DNA of 47,608 bases, from positions 1 to 47,608 of the forward strand of contig CAJQNO010000049.1 in NCBI GenBank assembly GCA_905479745.1, read 5' to 3'. This stretch comes from an uncultured Flavobacteriaceae bacterium. Lineage in GTDB: Bacteria; Bacteroidota; Bacteroidia; Flavobacteriales; Flavobacteriaceae. The position numbers and the translations under genes are program-made. The notes under the pieces were generated by a model. It was not told the DNA's origin. It worked only from the letters and a program-made list of their open reading frames with translations, and ran no database searches. Positions 26,083 through 35,305 of this stretch are shown here, in pieces (position 1 is the first letter of the stretch; each line of letters starts with the position of its first letter).

Positions 26083-28089
26083 TCAGCCCGCGTTTACTTT
26101 TTCTAATTGCTTCTGAAGTGACTTTATTTTATCCCGCAACCTTGCTGCCATCAAAAAGTCAAGTTCTTTGGCAGACTTTTCCATTTCCTTTCGTGTGTCC
26201 CGAATTCTCTTCTCGATCTGGGGTTTTGTGAGATATTCATTTTCGGTTTCAGCAGCCAAGGACTCCGCAGTGTCGAATGTATATTTTTCTGTCTTTTTAT
26301 TTGTCAGGGCATTCTCCAGGGATTTCTTTATCGCAGTAGGTGTAATATTGTTTTCGCTGTTATAAGCTATTTGCTTCTCCCTTCTGTAATTCGTTCCGTC
26401 AATTGTGGCCTGCATACTTCGGGTGATCTTATCGGCATACATGATCGCCTTCCCATTAATATGTCGTGCAGCCCGACCTACAGTTTGAGTCAGGGATCGA
26501 TGGGAACGTAAAAAACCTTCCTTATCGGCATCCAGGATGGCTACCAGAGAAACCTCCGGCAGATCCAGTCCTTCTCTTAATAAATTAACTCCCACTAGTA
26601 CATCAAACAAGCCTAATCGCAGATCCTGCATGATCTCAACACGCTCCAGGGTGTCTACATCACTATGGATATAGCGACAGCGTATCTGGATCCTGGTAAG
26701 ATATTTTGTCAGTTCTTCTGCCATACGCTTGGTGAGGGTAGTTACCAGGATGCGTTCATCCTGTTCCACCCGTAGCTGAATTTCCTCCAGCAGATCATCG
26801 ATCTGATTTAAACTTGGTCTAACTTCAATCGGCGGATCAAGGAGTCCTGTTGGCCTGATCACTTGCTCCACATAAACGCCCCCGCTCTTTTCCAGTTCGT
26901 AGTCGGCCGGAGTAGCACTTACATAGATCACTTGATTTTGAAGTGCTTCAAATTCCTCAAATTTTAAGGGGCGATTATCCATGGCGGCCGGTAATCGGAA
27001 ACCATACTCCACAAGATTCTCCTTCCGCGATCTATCACCTCCGTACATGGCACCTACCTGCGGGATGGATACATGGCTTTCATCCACGATCATCAGGAAA
27101 TCATCCGGGAAATAATCTAAAAGACAAAAGGGACGAGATCCCGGAAGTCTCTGGTCGAGATAGCGCGAATAATTTTCAATACCGCTGCAATACCCCAATT
27201 CGCGTATCATTTCAAGGTCGAAATTAGTTCGCTCCTCCAGGCGTTTTGCTTCCAGGTGCTTTCCTATCTCCTTGAAATAGTCAACCTGCTTCACCAAATC
27301 TTCCTGAATCGCATGAATGGCGTTCTGCAGGATGTCCGGTGAGGTCACGAACATATTGGCCGGGTAGATGTTAAGTCGGTCAAATTTTTCTATCACCTCA
27401 TTGGTGTCCGGATTAAATGCTTCGATCTCTTCGATCTCATCACCAAAGAAATGAATTCGGTAGGCATCATCGGCATAGCCGGGATATACATCTACTGTGT
27501 CACCTTTTATTCTGAAACGGCCATTGTGAAATTCGGCTTCTGTTCTCGAATACAAAGACTGAACAAGCATATGTAGTAGCTTTGTTCTTGATATTATTTG
27601 GCCCTGTTCCAGGTGGATCACGTTCTTCTGAAATTCAACCGGATTCCCAATACCGTATAAACAGGAAACCGAGGCCACCACGATCACGTCTCTTCTACCT
27701 GATAACAGCGATGAGGTCGTGCTTAACCGTAATTTCTCAATTTCTTCATTGATCGAAAGGTCTTTTTCTATGTATGTTCCACTGGTAGGAAGATAGGCTT
27801 CCGGCTGATAGTAATCATAATAAGACACAAAATATTCTACTGCATTATGGGGAAAAAATTGTTTGAATTCTGAATATAGCTGAGCCGCCAGAGTCTTGTT
27901 GTGTGCAAGTACCAAAGTTGGTTTTTGAACTTGTTCCACCACGTTGGCAACGGTAAAAGTCTTTCCACTTCCAGTTACCCCTAAAAGGGTCTGATATTTC
28001 TCACCATCATTCAATCCATCCACCAGGGTTTGGATAGCCTCCGGCTGGTCGCCTGTTGGGGTAAAATCAGAAACAATTTCAAATCTCAT
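26083..28089 (-). CDS. uvrB: Excinuclease ABC subunit B
   Basis: UvrB is the damage-verifying helicase of nucleotide excision repair, working with UvrA and UvrC. The 668-residue protein has Walker [17 protein letters not shown] (about 35-50), the beta-hairpin region [14 protein letters not shown], the helicase segment [19 protein letters not shown], motif [23 protein letters not shown] and [13 protein letters not shown], and the C-terminal UVR motif near 625-665. Length and order are standard. ATG 28089 follows an upstream -7 box by 20 bases. Confidence 0.98.
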   Translation of the reverse strand: MRFEIVSDFTPTGDQPEAIQTLVDGLNDGEKYQTLLGVTGSGKTFTVANVVEQVQKPTLVLAHNKTLAAQLYSEFKQFFPHNAVEYFVSYYDYYQPEAYLPTSGTYIEKDLSINEEIEKLRLSTTSSLLSGRRDVIVVASVSCLYGIGNPVEFQKNVIHLEQGQIISRTKLLHMLVQSLYSRTEAEFHNGRFRIKGDTVDVYPGYADDAYRIHFFGDEIEEIEAFNPDTNEVIEKFDRLNIYPANMFVTSPDILQNAIHAIQEDLVKQVDYFKEIGKHLEAKRLEERTNFDLEMIRELGYCSGIENYSRYLDQRLPGSRPFCLLDYFPDDFLMIVDESHVSIPQVGAMYGGDRSRKENLVEYGFRLPAAMDNRPLKFEEFEALQNQVIYVSATPADYELEKSGGVYVEQVIRPTGLLDPPIEVRPSLNQIDDLLEEIQLRVEQDERILVTTLTKRMAEELTKYLTRIQIRCRYIHSDVDTLERVEIMQDLRLGLFDVLVGVNLLREGLDLPEVSLVAILDADKEGFLRSHRSLTQTVGRAARHINGKAIMYADKITRSMQATIDGTNYRREKQIAYNSENNITPTAIKKSLENALTNKKTEKYTFDTAESLAAETENEYLTKPQIEKRIRDTRKEMEKSAKELDFLMAARLRDKIKSLQKQLEKVNAG

Positions 28090-28109
28090 ATTGATAAAAG
28101 GATAAGATG

Positions 28110-28117
28110 CAAAAATA
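28110..28117 (-). promoter_or_regulatory. -7 promoter box of uvrB
   Basis: TATTTTTG on the minus strand matches TAnnTTTG. A TTTG at 28142-28145 lies 24 bases upstream, a little far for a standard -33 element. Confidence 0.5.
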
Positions 28118-28200
28118 CGGAATTTTGGCGAGGTCGGTTGGCAAAGGCCATCCGGAAATTTAGATAGATCTACCGGTATTTAGGTTTTGTAATGCATACA

Positions 28201-28731
28201 TCATCGCCCTTTGAATTTCACATCTACATACACATCCTGAGTTCCGTGGTAATTCTTGCCAAATTTCATATCGATCTGGTAGTCTATATTGTACAGAACA
28301 AGGACCTGGTCTATCTTTTCTTTATTATGAAGCGCAGCAGCAAGATCCTGCCTGTACTTGTTTCTTGCACCAAAAGCCATACTAAGCAAGGCTACGCCAA
28401 TGGCGAAAATCACCACGGGAGCCACCGAGACCACACCCACCCGGTCTGTTAAATTGAAAAGATAATATGCAAAATAAGCAGCTCCACCCATTACCATTAT
28501 CGATAAAACCAGAAAAGTGGTAAAATAAGCATACGTCCATACTTTAGTTTTCAGAACTTTCTGATACTGTACATTGGCCAGTTTCAGTTTATCTTCAAAT
28601 TTCCGGTTCAGGCTAATGTTAAGGCAGGTCCTGTGAAAATCAGGCTTTCGGTCGGTAAGCTCACAAATAGTTCCCTCCTTTAAGGTCACTGTCTGATGGT
28701 CACATAATTCACAATGTCGGGCCTGATGCAC
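28201..28731 (-). CDS. Membrane protein with N-terminal cysteine cluster
   Basis: I do not recognise a named family. The 176-residue protein has an N-terminal CxxC (Cys7, Cys10 in HCELCDHQ) with further cysteines at 23 and 36 (TICELTD, FHRTCLN), which could form a zinc site. Two membrane segments follow at about 66-92 (FTTFLVLSIMVMGGAAYFAY) and 98-120 (VGVVSVAPVVIFAIGVALLS), then a soluble tail with NIDYQIDMKFGKNYH. The start is GTG 28731 because no ATG lies between it and the upstream in-frame stop. It begins 9 bases after the T9SS protein gene and may be co-transcribed with it. Confidence 0.65.
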   Translation of the reverse strand: MHQARHCELCDHQTVTLKEGTICELTDRKPDFHRTCLNISLNRKFEDKLKLANVQYQKVLKTKVWTYAYFTTFLVLSIMVMGGAAYFAYYLFNLTDRVGVVSVAPVVIFAIGVALLSMAFGARNKYRQDLAAALHNKEKIDQVLVLYNIDYQIDMKFGKNYHGTQDVYVDVKFKGR

Positions 28732-28740
28732 TATTCAGAA

Positions 28741-31182
28741 TTAATAATTTACATACACAAATCCAAGGTAAGCATCCGGGTACTGGGAGTCATTTAGCTG
28801 AAGCACATAATAATAAGTACCCACCGGGACCAGTTGTTCACGATACAACAATCCTGTATTGGGTATGCCAGACCAGAATCCATCATCATTACCACCCTCG
28901 TAGATCAAATTTCCTTCCCGGCTGTAGATCTTCAGATTGAAATTTTCAAATACGTTCAATAAACCACTTATTTCAAATTCGTCGTTGATATTATCCCCAT
29001 TGGGAGAAAATCCTTCCGGAATAAAAGGCGGGCAATTTTCGGTTCTAATATTGAAAAAACCTACAGTAAAACAAATAATATTATCCAGCCGCACATAGAT
29101 GCGTTGTGGATCGATGCTGTTTGTATAATTTTCTGGGTCTTGTATCGGATTTATCCCTGCAATAGCATTGGCCTCATTGGTATAATAGGTGATGAGATCA
29201 TCCGGATCGCCACTTATATTCTCATTTTGCTCGGTAAGATCGAATGTGGCCATATTAAATCCTTCGTCACAGGCAACAAGGTCTGGAAGAGTTCCAAGTG
29301 GCGGGATGCTGCCAAAAACCGTGTAGGAGTCATTATCGTTATTTAATTCATTTAATTCCTCCACGATCCCAGTACCATTCCCTACATCATCTACCATCGC
29401 GAGCAATAAGAATTCATCGGGTATATCAGGGCTTAGCTCAAGAGTTACCGATCCTTCCTCGCTGCCATCCACCGGGATCACGTTCTGGGTTGCAGACTGT
29501 GCAATGATCACATTGTCTATATAGAAAGTAATAGGAGTTCCTGCCGGAAGTGGGCCTGTAGATTCCAGATTAAACACTACGTAATGGATCGTAAATTCTC
29601 GGCCGCGACAGGCATATAATGGTTCGAGTATGTCGATGGTGGCATCGGGTAAGGGGCAGGGGATCACCTCGATCTCAAAACTATCAACGACGAAACAATC
29701 GGGGTTCGACACCCGAATCCAGATCGTTTCGGGGTTACTCACGTTTTGGTAGGAGGTAGGGTTTACAATAGGATTTATGTCGTTTAATGCGTCGTCTTCT
29801 GAAGTGTGATAAGTTATAGTATTTACGGGATCGATCAAACTCGTAGCCTGGGTGAGATCGAAGAGTTCTGTACCCACTACATCGCATAATTCCAGGTTTT
29901 CCAGTCCTGGAATCACAGGAAATGCCAATAAATGAAAATCGATAATGAAGCCGTTATTGTCCTCATTTAGTTCCTGGACAACCCCTTGTCCACCACCATC
30001 ATCATCTACAAACGCCTTCAATTCAAAATCGGGTGGGATACTAAGCGGAATAGACAGGTCGATGCTACCGCTTTCCGATCCACCTATAGGAAGAGTCGCC
30101 ATGGTCGCGGCCTGGCCCACCAGCGTGGTATTGGCATAAAAAGCGATAGGGGTATTGGCAGGGAGGATATCAGTACTATTAACATTGTATACTGTGTACT
30201 CTACAGTAATATCCCGGTCGCCACATTCGTCCGCACCAAATACATTGTCTATACTTATGGTGGCGTCGGGTAATTCGGTGTTAAGTACGGTGATTACGTT
30301 ATTGATCATCACCAGATCCTGGCTGGAAGTAAGTGTGATCGTCGCCATAGTATCCCCCGGTTGTATATTGTTCTCAATATCGTAGAAATCCAGATCCATA
30401 TTGTAGAAATCGGAATTTCCTGTAAAGCTATTGGTTCCGTTAAATTGATTGTTTGCAGGATTCAAAGGTGGGTTGCTGATAATATTACCGTTAATCTGAA
30501 GTGTTTCATTGTTTGCCAGGGATTCATCACCCTCCCATGCGGTAAAACCAATTTTAGCGCCTTCATTGTCCAATACCAATAGGTTGTCGATTACGATATT
30601 CAGTTCATTATTTACGGCAGAAACACCTTCCAGGCCATCAAACACATTAACCTGGTTGAGCGGTAGAGTTAGATCCTGGTAGATCACATTTATAGCCCAG
30701 CCCGCAAAATTGGTAGTATTGGTACAATAATTCTGTATTTCGGAAGTAAGATCAAGTTCCGAGAGCGTATAGGTTCCCGGCCCGGTGGCAACGATCAGAT
30801 CGGTGACGTCGGCATAAGCTGCGAAGTAGACGTATTGCGCACTTAACTGATAACTAAAAACACGTTGTGCCGAAATAGGAGTGCCATTCAATTCCACATC
30901 CAGGTCTCCTGTTCCAACACCTGCCCAATAAAGTAAGGCGGCTACCGGGGTTTGCCCAATACCCAGGCTGTAATCTGCACTGCTTTCGGTGAGAATGACA
31001 CAGTCGGCCGGCGGATTTCCGCCAGTATTCTCTGCAATATTCATGGTGTTTCCAAAAGCCAGATAATCGTATCGTCCGTTGAATTGGGCGAACAGGCTTA
31101 CGTCGTCCTGTGCGGATAGGAAAACGGGACAAAGCAGCAATATAATGCAGAGCAAGTTGATTAAAAGCGGGTGAAATCTCAT
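28741..31182 (-). CDS. Large secreted repeat protein with T9SS type B (gliding-associated) sorting domain
   Basis: An exported protein of 813 residues. A signal peptide (1-24, LLCPVFLSAQDD) precedes an N-terminal domain (about 25-300). Two homologous modules of about 205 residues follow (305-510 and 511-718). Each has a CARDB-like half (TVEYTVYNVNSTDILP matching TIHYVVFNLESTGPLP; VVQELNEDNN matching IVEELNELNN), then a segment found in gliding-associated proteins (LFDLTQ and TFDLTE, then a WIRVSNPDCF-type strand). The C-terminal domain (about 720-813) starts FIPEGFSPNGDNINDEFEI and ends GFVYVNY, the type B sorting domain for type IX secretion. A surface adhesin or matrix role is inferred. Confidence 0.9.
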   Translation of the reverse strand: MRFHPLLINLLCIILLLCPVFLSAQDDVSLFAQFNGRYDYLAFGNTMNIAENTGGNPPADCVILTESSADYSLGIGQTPVAALLYWAGVGTGDLDVELNGTPISAQRVFSYQLSAQYVYFAAYADVTDLIVATGPGTYTLSELDLTSEIQNYCTNTTNFAGWAINVIYQDLTLPLNQVNVFDGLEGVSAVNNELNIVIDNLLVLDNEGAKIGFTAWEGDESLANNETLQINGNIISNPPLNPANNQFNGTNSFTGNSDFYNMDLDFYDIENNIQPGDTMATITLTSSQDLVMINNVITVLNTELPDATISIDNVFGADECGDRDITVEYTVYNVNSTDILPANTPIAFYANTTLVGQAATMATLPIGGSESGSIDLSIPLSIPPDFELKAFVDDDGGGQGVVQELNEDNNGFIIDFHLLAFPVIPGLENLELCDVVGTELFDLTQATSLIDPVNTITYHTSEDDALNDINPIVNPTSYQNVSNPETIWIRVSNPDCFVVDSFEIEVIPCPLPDATIDILEPLYACRGREFTIHYVVFNLESTGPLPAGTPITFYIDNVIIAQSATQNVIPVDGSEEGSVTLELSPDIPDEFLLLAMVDDVGNGTGIVEELNELNNDNDSYTVFGSIPPLGTLPDLVACDEGFNMATFDLTEQNENISGDPDDLITYYTNEANAIAGINPIQDPENYTNSIDPQRIYVRLDNIICFTVGFFNIRTENCPPFIPEGFSPNGDNINDEFEISGLLNVFENFNLKIYSREGNLIYEGGNDDGFWSGIPNTGLLYREQLVPVGTYYYVLQLNDSQYPDAYLGFVYVNY

Positions 31183-31189
31183 ACCACTT

Positions 31190-31197
31190 TAAAGATA
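31190..31197 (-). promoter_or_regulatory. Possible -7 box of the T9SS type B gene
   Basis: TATCTTTA on the minus strand is one base off TAnnTTTG and lies 7 bases before the ATG at 31182, in the 64-base gap behind the ABC permease stop. Confidence 0.4.
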
Positions 31198-31246
31198 ATT
31201 AAATATCGGGAGTAGCAGCCTACAGGATCTTACAATTAGTCTTAAT

Positions 31247-32092
31247 TTATAAATCGCGTCTTTTCAGGATTCGATAAGACCAGAAGATGAAAATGAATGT
31301 CCAACCGATAGTAATAAGAATAGAATACCAGGGTACATCATAACTTTTATCGAAGCCTTCCCCTAATTGATTGGCCGCAGATTGCACGGCACCAAAGCGG
31401 GAAAAAGGTTCAACGATAAGATCGGACATGGCATCCAGCGGAAAAAAATTATATACAGAATCAAAAAGATTAATTTCTCCATTGGATCTAATCTTTATGA
31501 TCTGAAACAGCAGGGCAATGCCACCTTCGATAACCTGCCATAATACCAGAAAGCCCAGGGCAAACGCAGACCGTTTTATCAAAATTGCCAGAAACATACA
31601 AAAACTGAAGAAACACAGTAATTTTAAGAAATAGGCTCCAACATATTGTAAGTCACTAAAAACGATACCAACCTCTGTATAATCTGAAAAGATCAATCCC
31701 AGGATTAGCGTTACAATGAAAAGGAAAATGGTGGATACGGCGCTAAAGAGCACCACAGTTAGAAACTTGGAGGCCAGAAATTCCTTTTTACTAAGACCAT
31801 CGATCAGGTTTTGCTTGAGAGTACGATAACTGTACTCGTTCGCTACTATTGATACGATCACCACTGCAAAGAAAATTTTCAACCAGGCAACGATATAAGC
31901 ATTGAAATGCCAGATAAAGGGAAAGTTGAAAATGCCCTGATCGGCCACCCTGATCTTCGCACCGGCAAAATTGAATTCGATAGACACCAGCAGTGCCACA
32001 CAACAGATCAATGCGAAATAAACAATAGAAATTACCTTTACGGTCTTGTTGTACTTTAACTTATGTAATTCGATATTGAGTAATCGTAGCAT
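31247..32092 (-). CDS. ABC-2 type transporter permease
   Basis: The 281-residue protein has about six hydrophobic segments, including VISIVYFALICCVALLVSI near the N-terminus, FFAVVIVSIVANEY, AVSTIFLFIVTLILGLIF and WYSILITIGWTFIFIFWSY at the end. The stretch EYSYRTLKQNLIDGLSKKEF is typical of ABC-2 permeases of the ABC-exporter class found in Bacteroidota. It is 2 bases downstream of the ATPase gene, so the two form one exporter. The substrate cannot be told from sequence. Confidence 0.87.
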   Translation of the reverse strand: MLRLLNIELHKLKYNKTVKVISIVYFALICCVALLVSIEFNFAGAKIRVADQGIFNFPFIWHFNAYIVAWLKIFFAVVIVSIVANEYSYRTLKQNLIDGLSKKEFLASKFLTVVLFSAVSTIFLFIVTLILGLIFSDYTEVGIVFSDLQYVGAYFLKLLCFFSFCMFLAILIKRSAFALGFLVLWQVIEGGIALLFQIIKIRSNGEINLFDSVYNFFPLDAMSDLIVEPFSRFGAVQSAANQLGEGFDKSYDVPWYSILITIGWTFIFIFWSYRILKRRDL

Positions 32093-32094
32093 GC

Positions 32095-32994
32095 TTAGTT
32101 GAGATTTTTAGTGATTTCCAGGAATTGCTCTTCAAGACTTTCTTTTCGCTTAACCAAATGAGACAAGCTAATTCCTTTGGAATGCATCTCTTTATTGAAT
32201 TCTGAAGCACTCATAGGCTCCTTCAGGTAGGCTACAAAAGACTCGCCTTCTTTTTTTATCGAATTAAAAGCATCGTTCGATTTCAATTCAGCCTCAAGAG
32301 CTTCCATATTTTCTGCCTGAAGAACGAAGAAACCATGGCTGGCGATCATATTATCCACCCTCCCGGTATAAAGGCTTTTTCCTTTCCTCAGTATCACCAC
32401 ATGCGAACACACTTTTTCTACTTCGTCCAGTAAATGCGAGGCGAGCAGAATGGTGGTTCCTTCAGAAGCAATTTTTGTTATGATCTCTCTAATTTGATGA
32501 ATTCCTTGTGGATCCAGCCCGTTAGTTGGCTCGTCCAGGATCAGGATCTCCGGGTCGTTCAACAAGGCCGAAGCTATGGCCAATCGCTGTTTCATCCCCA
32601 GTGAAAATGTTCTGAATTTACTGTGTTGCCGTTCTTTTAACCCCACAATTTCAAGTTTCTCTTCGATCTTATCCTCCGAAACTCCTTTGATCTTACATAC
32701 CAATGCCAGATTCTGTACGGCTGTCATATAAGGATAAAAGTTAGGACGCTCAATGATGGCGCCAACCTTCTTTAGGGCGTTGTGGGTACTATCGGAGCCG
32801 TCGAACCAGTGAAAGTTCCCGCTTGTTTTATTTACAACGTTCAAAACGATTCCAAGCGTGGTGGATTTACCGCTTCCGTTTGGTCCAAGAATTCCATAGA
32901 CATTCCCTTTTTCAATACTGAAAGAAAGATTATCAACGGCTGTAAGAGGGCCAAACTTCTTGGTTAGATTGTTAAGGGTGAGTATGGTATTCAC
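32095..32994 (-). CDS. ABC transporter ATP-binding protein
   Basis: The ATPase of the exporter (299 residues). Walker A is GILGPNGSGKST (about 34-45), the ABC signature FSLGMKQRLAIA lies at 130-141, Walker B and catalytic Glu155 in ILILDEPTNGLDP, and the switch His187 in LLASHLLDE. The C-terminal extension of about 80 residues is typical for ATPases pairing with ABC-2 permeases. The start is GTG 32994. It is divergent from the PagL-like gene and followed immediately by its permease. Confidence 0.93.
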   Translation of the reverse strand: MNTILTLNNLTKKFGPLTAVDNLSFSIEKGNVYGILGPNGSGKSTTLGIVLNVVNKTSGNFHWFDGSDSTHNALKKVGAIIERPNFYPYMTAVQNLALVCKIKGVSEDKIEEKLEIVGLKERQHSKFRTFSLGMKQRLAIASALLNDPEILILDEPTNGLDPQGIHQIREIITKIASEGTTILLASHLLDEVEKVCSHVVILRKGKSLYTGRVDNMIASHGFFVLQAENMEALEAELKSNDAFNSIKKEGESFVAYLKEPMSASEFNKEMHSKGISLSHLVKRKESLEEQFLEITKNLN

Positions 32995-33082
32995 AGAAGT
33001 TATTTTGGTTGTTCGATATGAGTATGACGAATCGCGCCGGAATTTGTTACAAGCAGTTTTTTATTAAAGCACACTTCCTCCT

Positions 33083-33090
33083 TACTTTTG
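33083..33090 (+). promoter_or_regulatory. Promoter of the PagL-like gene
   Basis: TACTTTTG matches TAnnTTTG exactly, with TTTA at 33060-33063 as -33 element 19 bases upstream. ATG 33095 follows after four bases, predicting a leaderless transcript. Confidence 0.6.
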
Positions 33091-33094
33091 TAAT

Positions 33095-34192
33095 ATGAAG
33101 CGGCTTATTTATATCCTGATTCTGTTCTTTATCCCAAACGTTGTCATTAATGCACAGCAAGATACTACCTTCGTCGAATCAAAACCAATGGTAATCGGGA
33201 TAAATTTCGATTACGCCTATCTTCTTAAACATAGCGAGTTTCTAAGAGAATTTAATGATTCTTACCCCAAGTCGGTCGCTATTGATATTAGTAGGCATCT
33301 AATCACAAAGAGATCATGGGATTTTTGTAATTGTTTCCCCCGGGTGGGTGTAAGTGTTGCTTATTGGAGTTGGGATAACCCGGACGTACTTGGGAGCGGA
33401 ATAAGCACAGTTGGGTACCTGGAACCCTATATGAGAACCCATAAAAGGACGAATTTATTCTTTAGAGCTGGGTTAGGAGGTGTGTTCCTTAGCGATCCAT
33501 ACGACGAGGTTACCAATCCGCTAAACCTTTCTTACAGTACTAAGTTTGCATTTTTCCTAATGATCGGGGCAGGAATCAATTATCGTATCAACGATTATCT
33601 AAATATGCGTTTTGCCGCTAAGTACAACCATATTTCCAATGGAGGCAATAGTACCCCGAATAAAGGATTGAATTTTCCTTCCCTAAGCCTGGGGCTGAAT
33701 ACCAGTTTATCGGCGGTTACCTTTCCCGAACCATCGAAAAATCACGATCGAAAACCGCCTGAGGATCGAAAAAGGATCTCTATCGTTCATTTCTCAGGTT
33801 GGAGTAATGCCACCGTTGGTGATAAGGATAAATTCTATGTGTTCGGGTTTTCGGGGAATTACAGCAGATGGATAGGAGGGCGTAGTGCTCTTACCTTCGG
33901 AACCGAATGGATCTTCGACCTTTCCCGAAAGGAACAATTACAAGTTGCGGGTTCTGATGATTCTTACTTGCAGGGGGCAGGGCTTTTCGGCCACGAATTC
34001 TGGCTTGGAAAAGTAACCTTTAGCCAGGTAATTGGTGTATACTACTACAAACCGTTCAGGAATACAGATGATTTCTATCAGCGTTACGGATTAAGCTACA
34101 GCTTTACCAAACATTTATTTGCCGGGATGAACTTGAAAGCCCACGGCCATGTGGCCGATTTTTTCGATTTCAGGCTAGGGTATCGATTTTAG
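33095..34192 (+). CDS. Acyloxyacyl hydrolase / PagL-like lipid A deacylase
   Basis: An outer-membrane beta-barrel protein of 365 residues with a signal peptide (about 1-21, IPNVVINAQQ). The PagL catalytic motif is present: KYNHISNGGNS, giving His179 and Ser181, in the same arrangement as the His-x-Ser-Asn of PagL, which removes a lipid A acyl chain. The protein is about twice the size of classical PagL (about 150-190 residues). After residue 215 a second stretch of beta-rich sequence (about 225-365, ending FFDFRLGYRF) looks like additional barrel strands or a duplicated half without the catalytic motif. An LPS-core locus lies 5 kb downstream. Confidence 0.78.
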   Translation: MKRLIYILILFFIPNVVINAQQDTTFVESKPMVIGINFDYAYLLKHSEFLREFNDSYPKSVAIDISRHLITKRSWDFCNCFPRVGVSVAYWSWDNPDVLGSGISTVGYLEPYMRTHKRTNLFFRAGLGGVFLSDPYDEVTNPLNLSYSTKFAFFLMIGAGINYRINDYLNMRFAAKYNHISNGGNSTPNKGLNFPSLSLGLNTSLSAVTFPEPSKNHDRKPPEDRKRISIVHFSGWSNATVGDKDKFYVFGFSGNYSRWIGGRSALTFGTEWIFDLSRKEQLQVAGSDDSYLQGAGLFGHEFWLGKVTFSQVIGVYYYKPFRNTDDFYQRYGLSYSFTKHLFAGMNLKAHGHVADFFDFRLGYRF

Positions 34193-34196
34193 AATA

Positions 34197-35255
34197 TTAC
34201 GACTTCTGCTCCTGGTTGAAGTACACCAGGTAGTAGTACATTTGTTTTTCTTCATCCCAACCCTTCTCTACAAATCGTTCGGCGCTCTCTGGATTGATAA
34301 AATCCATTTTTATCTGAATGTTCGTATCGAGATTGATCACATTCCTGATCTTTTTACGGGCTGCAGTAACCGCAGTGTTCGCAATAGGGAAGGTGGTTAG
34401 GTCCTCGATACTATACTTTGGTGCTCGCTCTGTTTTGTAGTGCCTGAACTCGGGAATAAGATCCGGGTTATCGATTACCTCATTTACGAAGGCAGTTTCT
34501 TCAAACTGATCATTTTTGGCAAAATGGTTCACGGCCCGGTTCATAAAAAGTACTTCTTCTTTCTTGTCCTCGGCAGGCAGGACAACATCCTTGGCAAAAT
34601 CCTGGCAGAATTTCAGATATTTCTTAGTAAAGAAATTCTCATCCTCGAAAGCATCTACACCCAGGAAACTTTCCAGCCAATAACGGGTATCGTAGCGGTT
34701 GCTGTCTACGGATAATATTTTATAGCCTTCTTCCTTTTTCACATTGAAAATTAAGGCTCCTTTATCGAGTTTATTCAAATTAATACCCTGTTCCAGATTG
34801 GCGATCAGTTGGTTTTCTTTTTCTGAAAACTGCAGGAAATCCTGTTTTAGTTCCGATTTGAAGATACCTATTCCATCCACCTTCTCATTGTCTATCTGAA
34901 GGCCTTCCAGGTAGGCCACATACACCTCGCCACTTTTAATGTGTGGGTGGGTGGATTGATCGAAAAGATATCTTGCGATCTTTCTACTAAACTCGTGAGC
35001 ATTATCGGGAGCTGCAAAAATTTCGGAAACCAACTTATACAATTCGTGAAATTCCAGGTCGGTATCATGCGAGAACTGAAAGTAATTCTCTTCCTTATCG
35101 CGAAACGGTTTCAGAAAAAATTCTTTTAATAAAGGCGTGAGTTCGTCATCCGCTTCATGGGCTGATTCAGAAAGAAGGATACCTTCATTTCTGCTTTTAT
35201 TTCCTACACGGTGAATAGACAAGGAAGCAATATGCGCATTGTATAAGTTGATCAT
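34197..35255 (-). CDS. Nucleoid-associated protein (NdpA/YejK family)
   Basis: A cytosolic protein of 352 residues matching the 37-kDa nucleoid-associated family. Recognisable parts are the N-terminal INLYNAHIASLSIHRVGNK, FSRKIARYLFDQSTHPHIKSGEVYVAYLEG near 87-116, and DKGALIFN. The family is known in enterobacteria as DNA-bound and RNA-polymerase-copurifying, but its role in Bacteroidota is not clear. It ends 4 bases from the convergent PagL-like gene. The neighbour upstream is the pRiA4b ORF-3-like gene after a 50-base gap. Confidence 0.88.
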   Translation of the reverse strand: MINLYNAHIASLSIHRVGNKSRNEGILLSESAHEADDELTPLLKEFFLKPFRDKEENYFQFSHDTDLEFHELYKLVSEIFAAPDNAHEFSRKIARYLFDQSTHPHIKSGEVYVAYLEGLQIDNEKVDGIGIFKSELKQDFLQFSEKENQLIANLEQGINLNKLDKGALIFNVKKEEGYKILSVDSNRYDTRYWLESFLGVDAFEDENFFTKKYLKFCQDFAKDVVLPAEDKKEEVLFMNRAVNHFAKNDQFEETAFVNEVIDNPDLIPEFRHYKTERAPKYSIEDLTTFPIANTAVTAARKKIRNVINLDTNIQIKMDFINPESAERFVEKGWDEEKQMYYYLVYFNQEQKS

Positions 35256-35305
35256 AGGGCTATTATAAGTTTAAGTGGTAATTGTTATTCTGAAGTAAAT
35301 TCTGG

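Noticed and set aside
29986-30582. Several plus-strand open frames opposite the T9SS type B gene
   Set aside because: They overlap each other and a clear secreted protein gene, and contain no recognisable motif.
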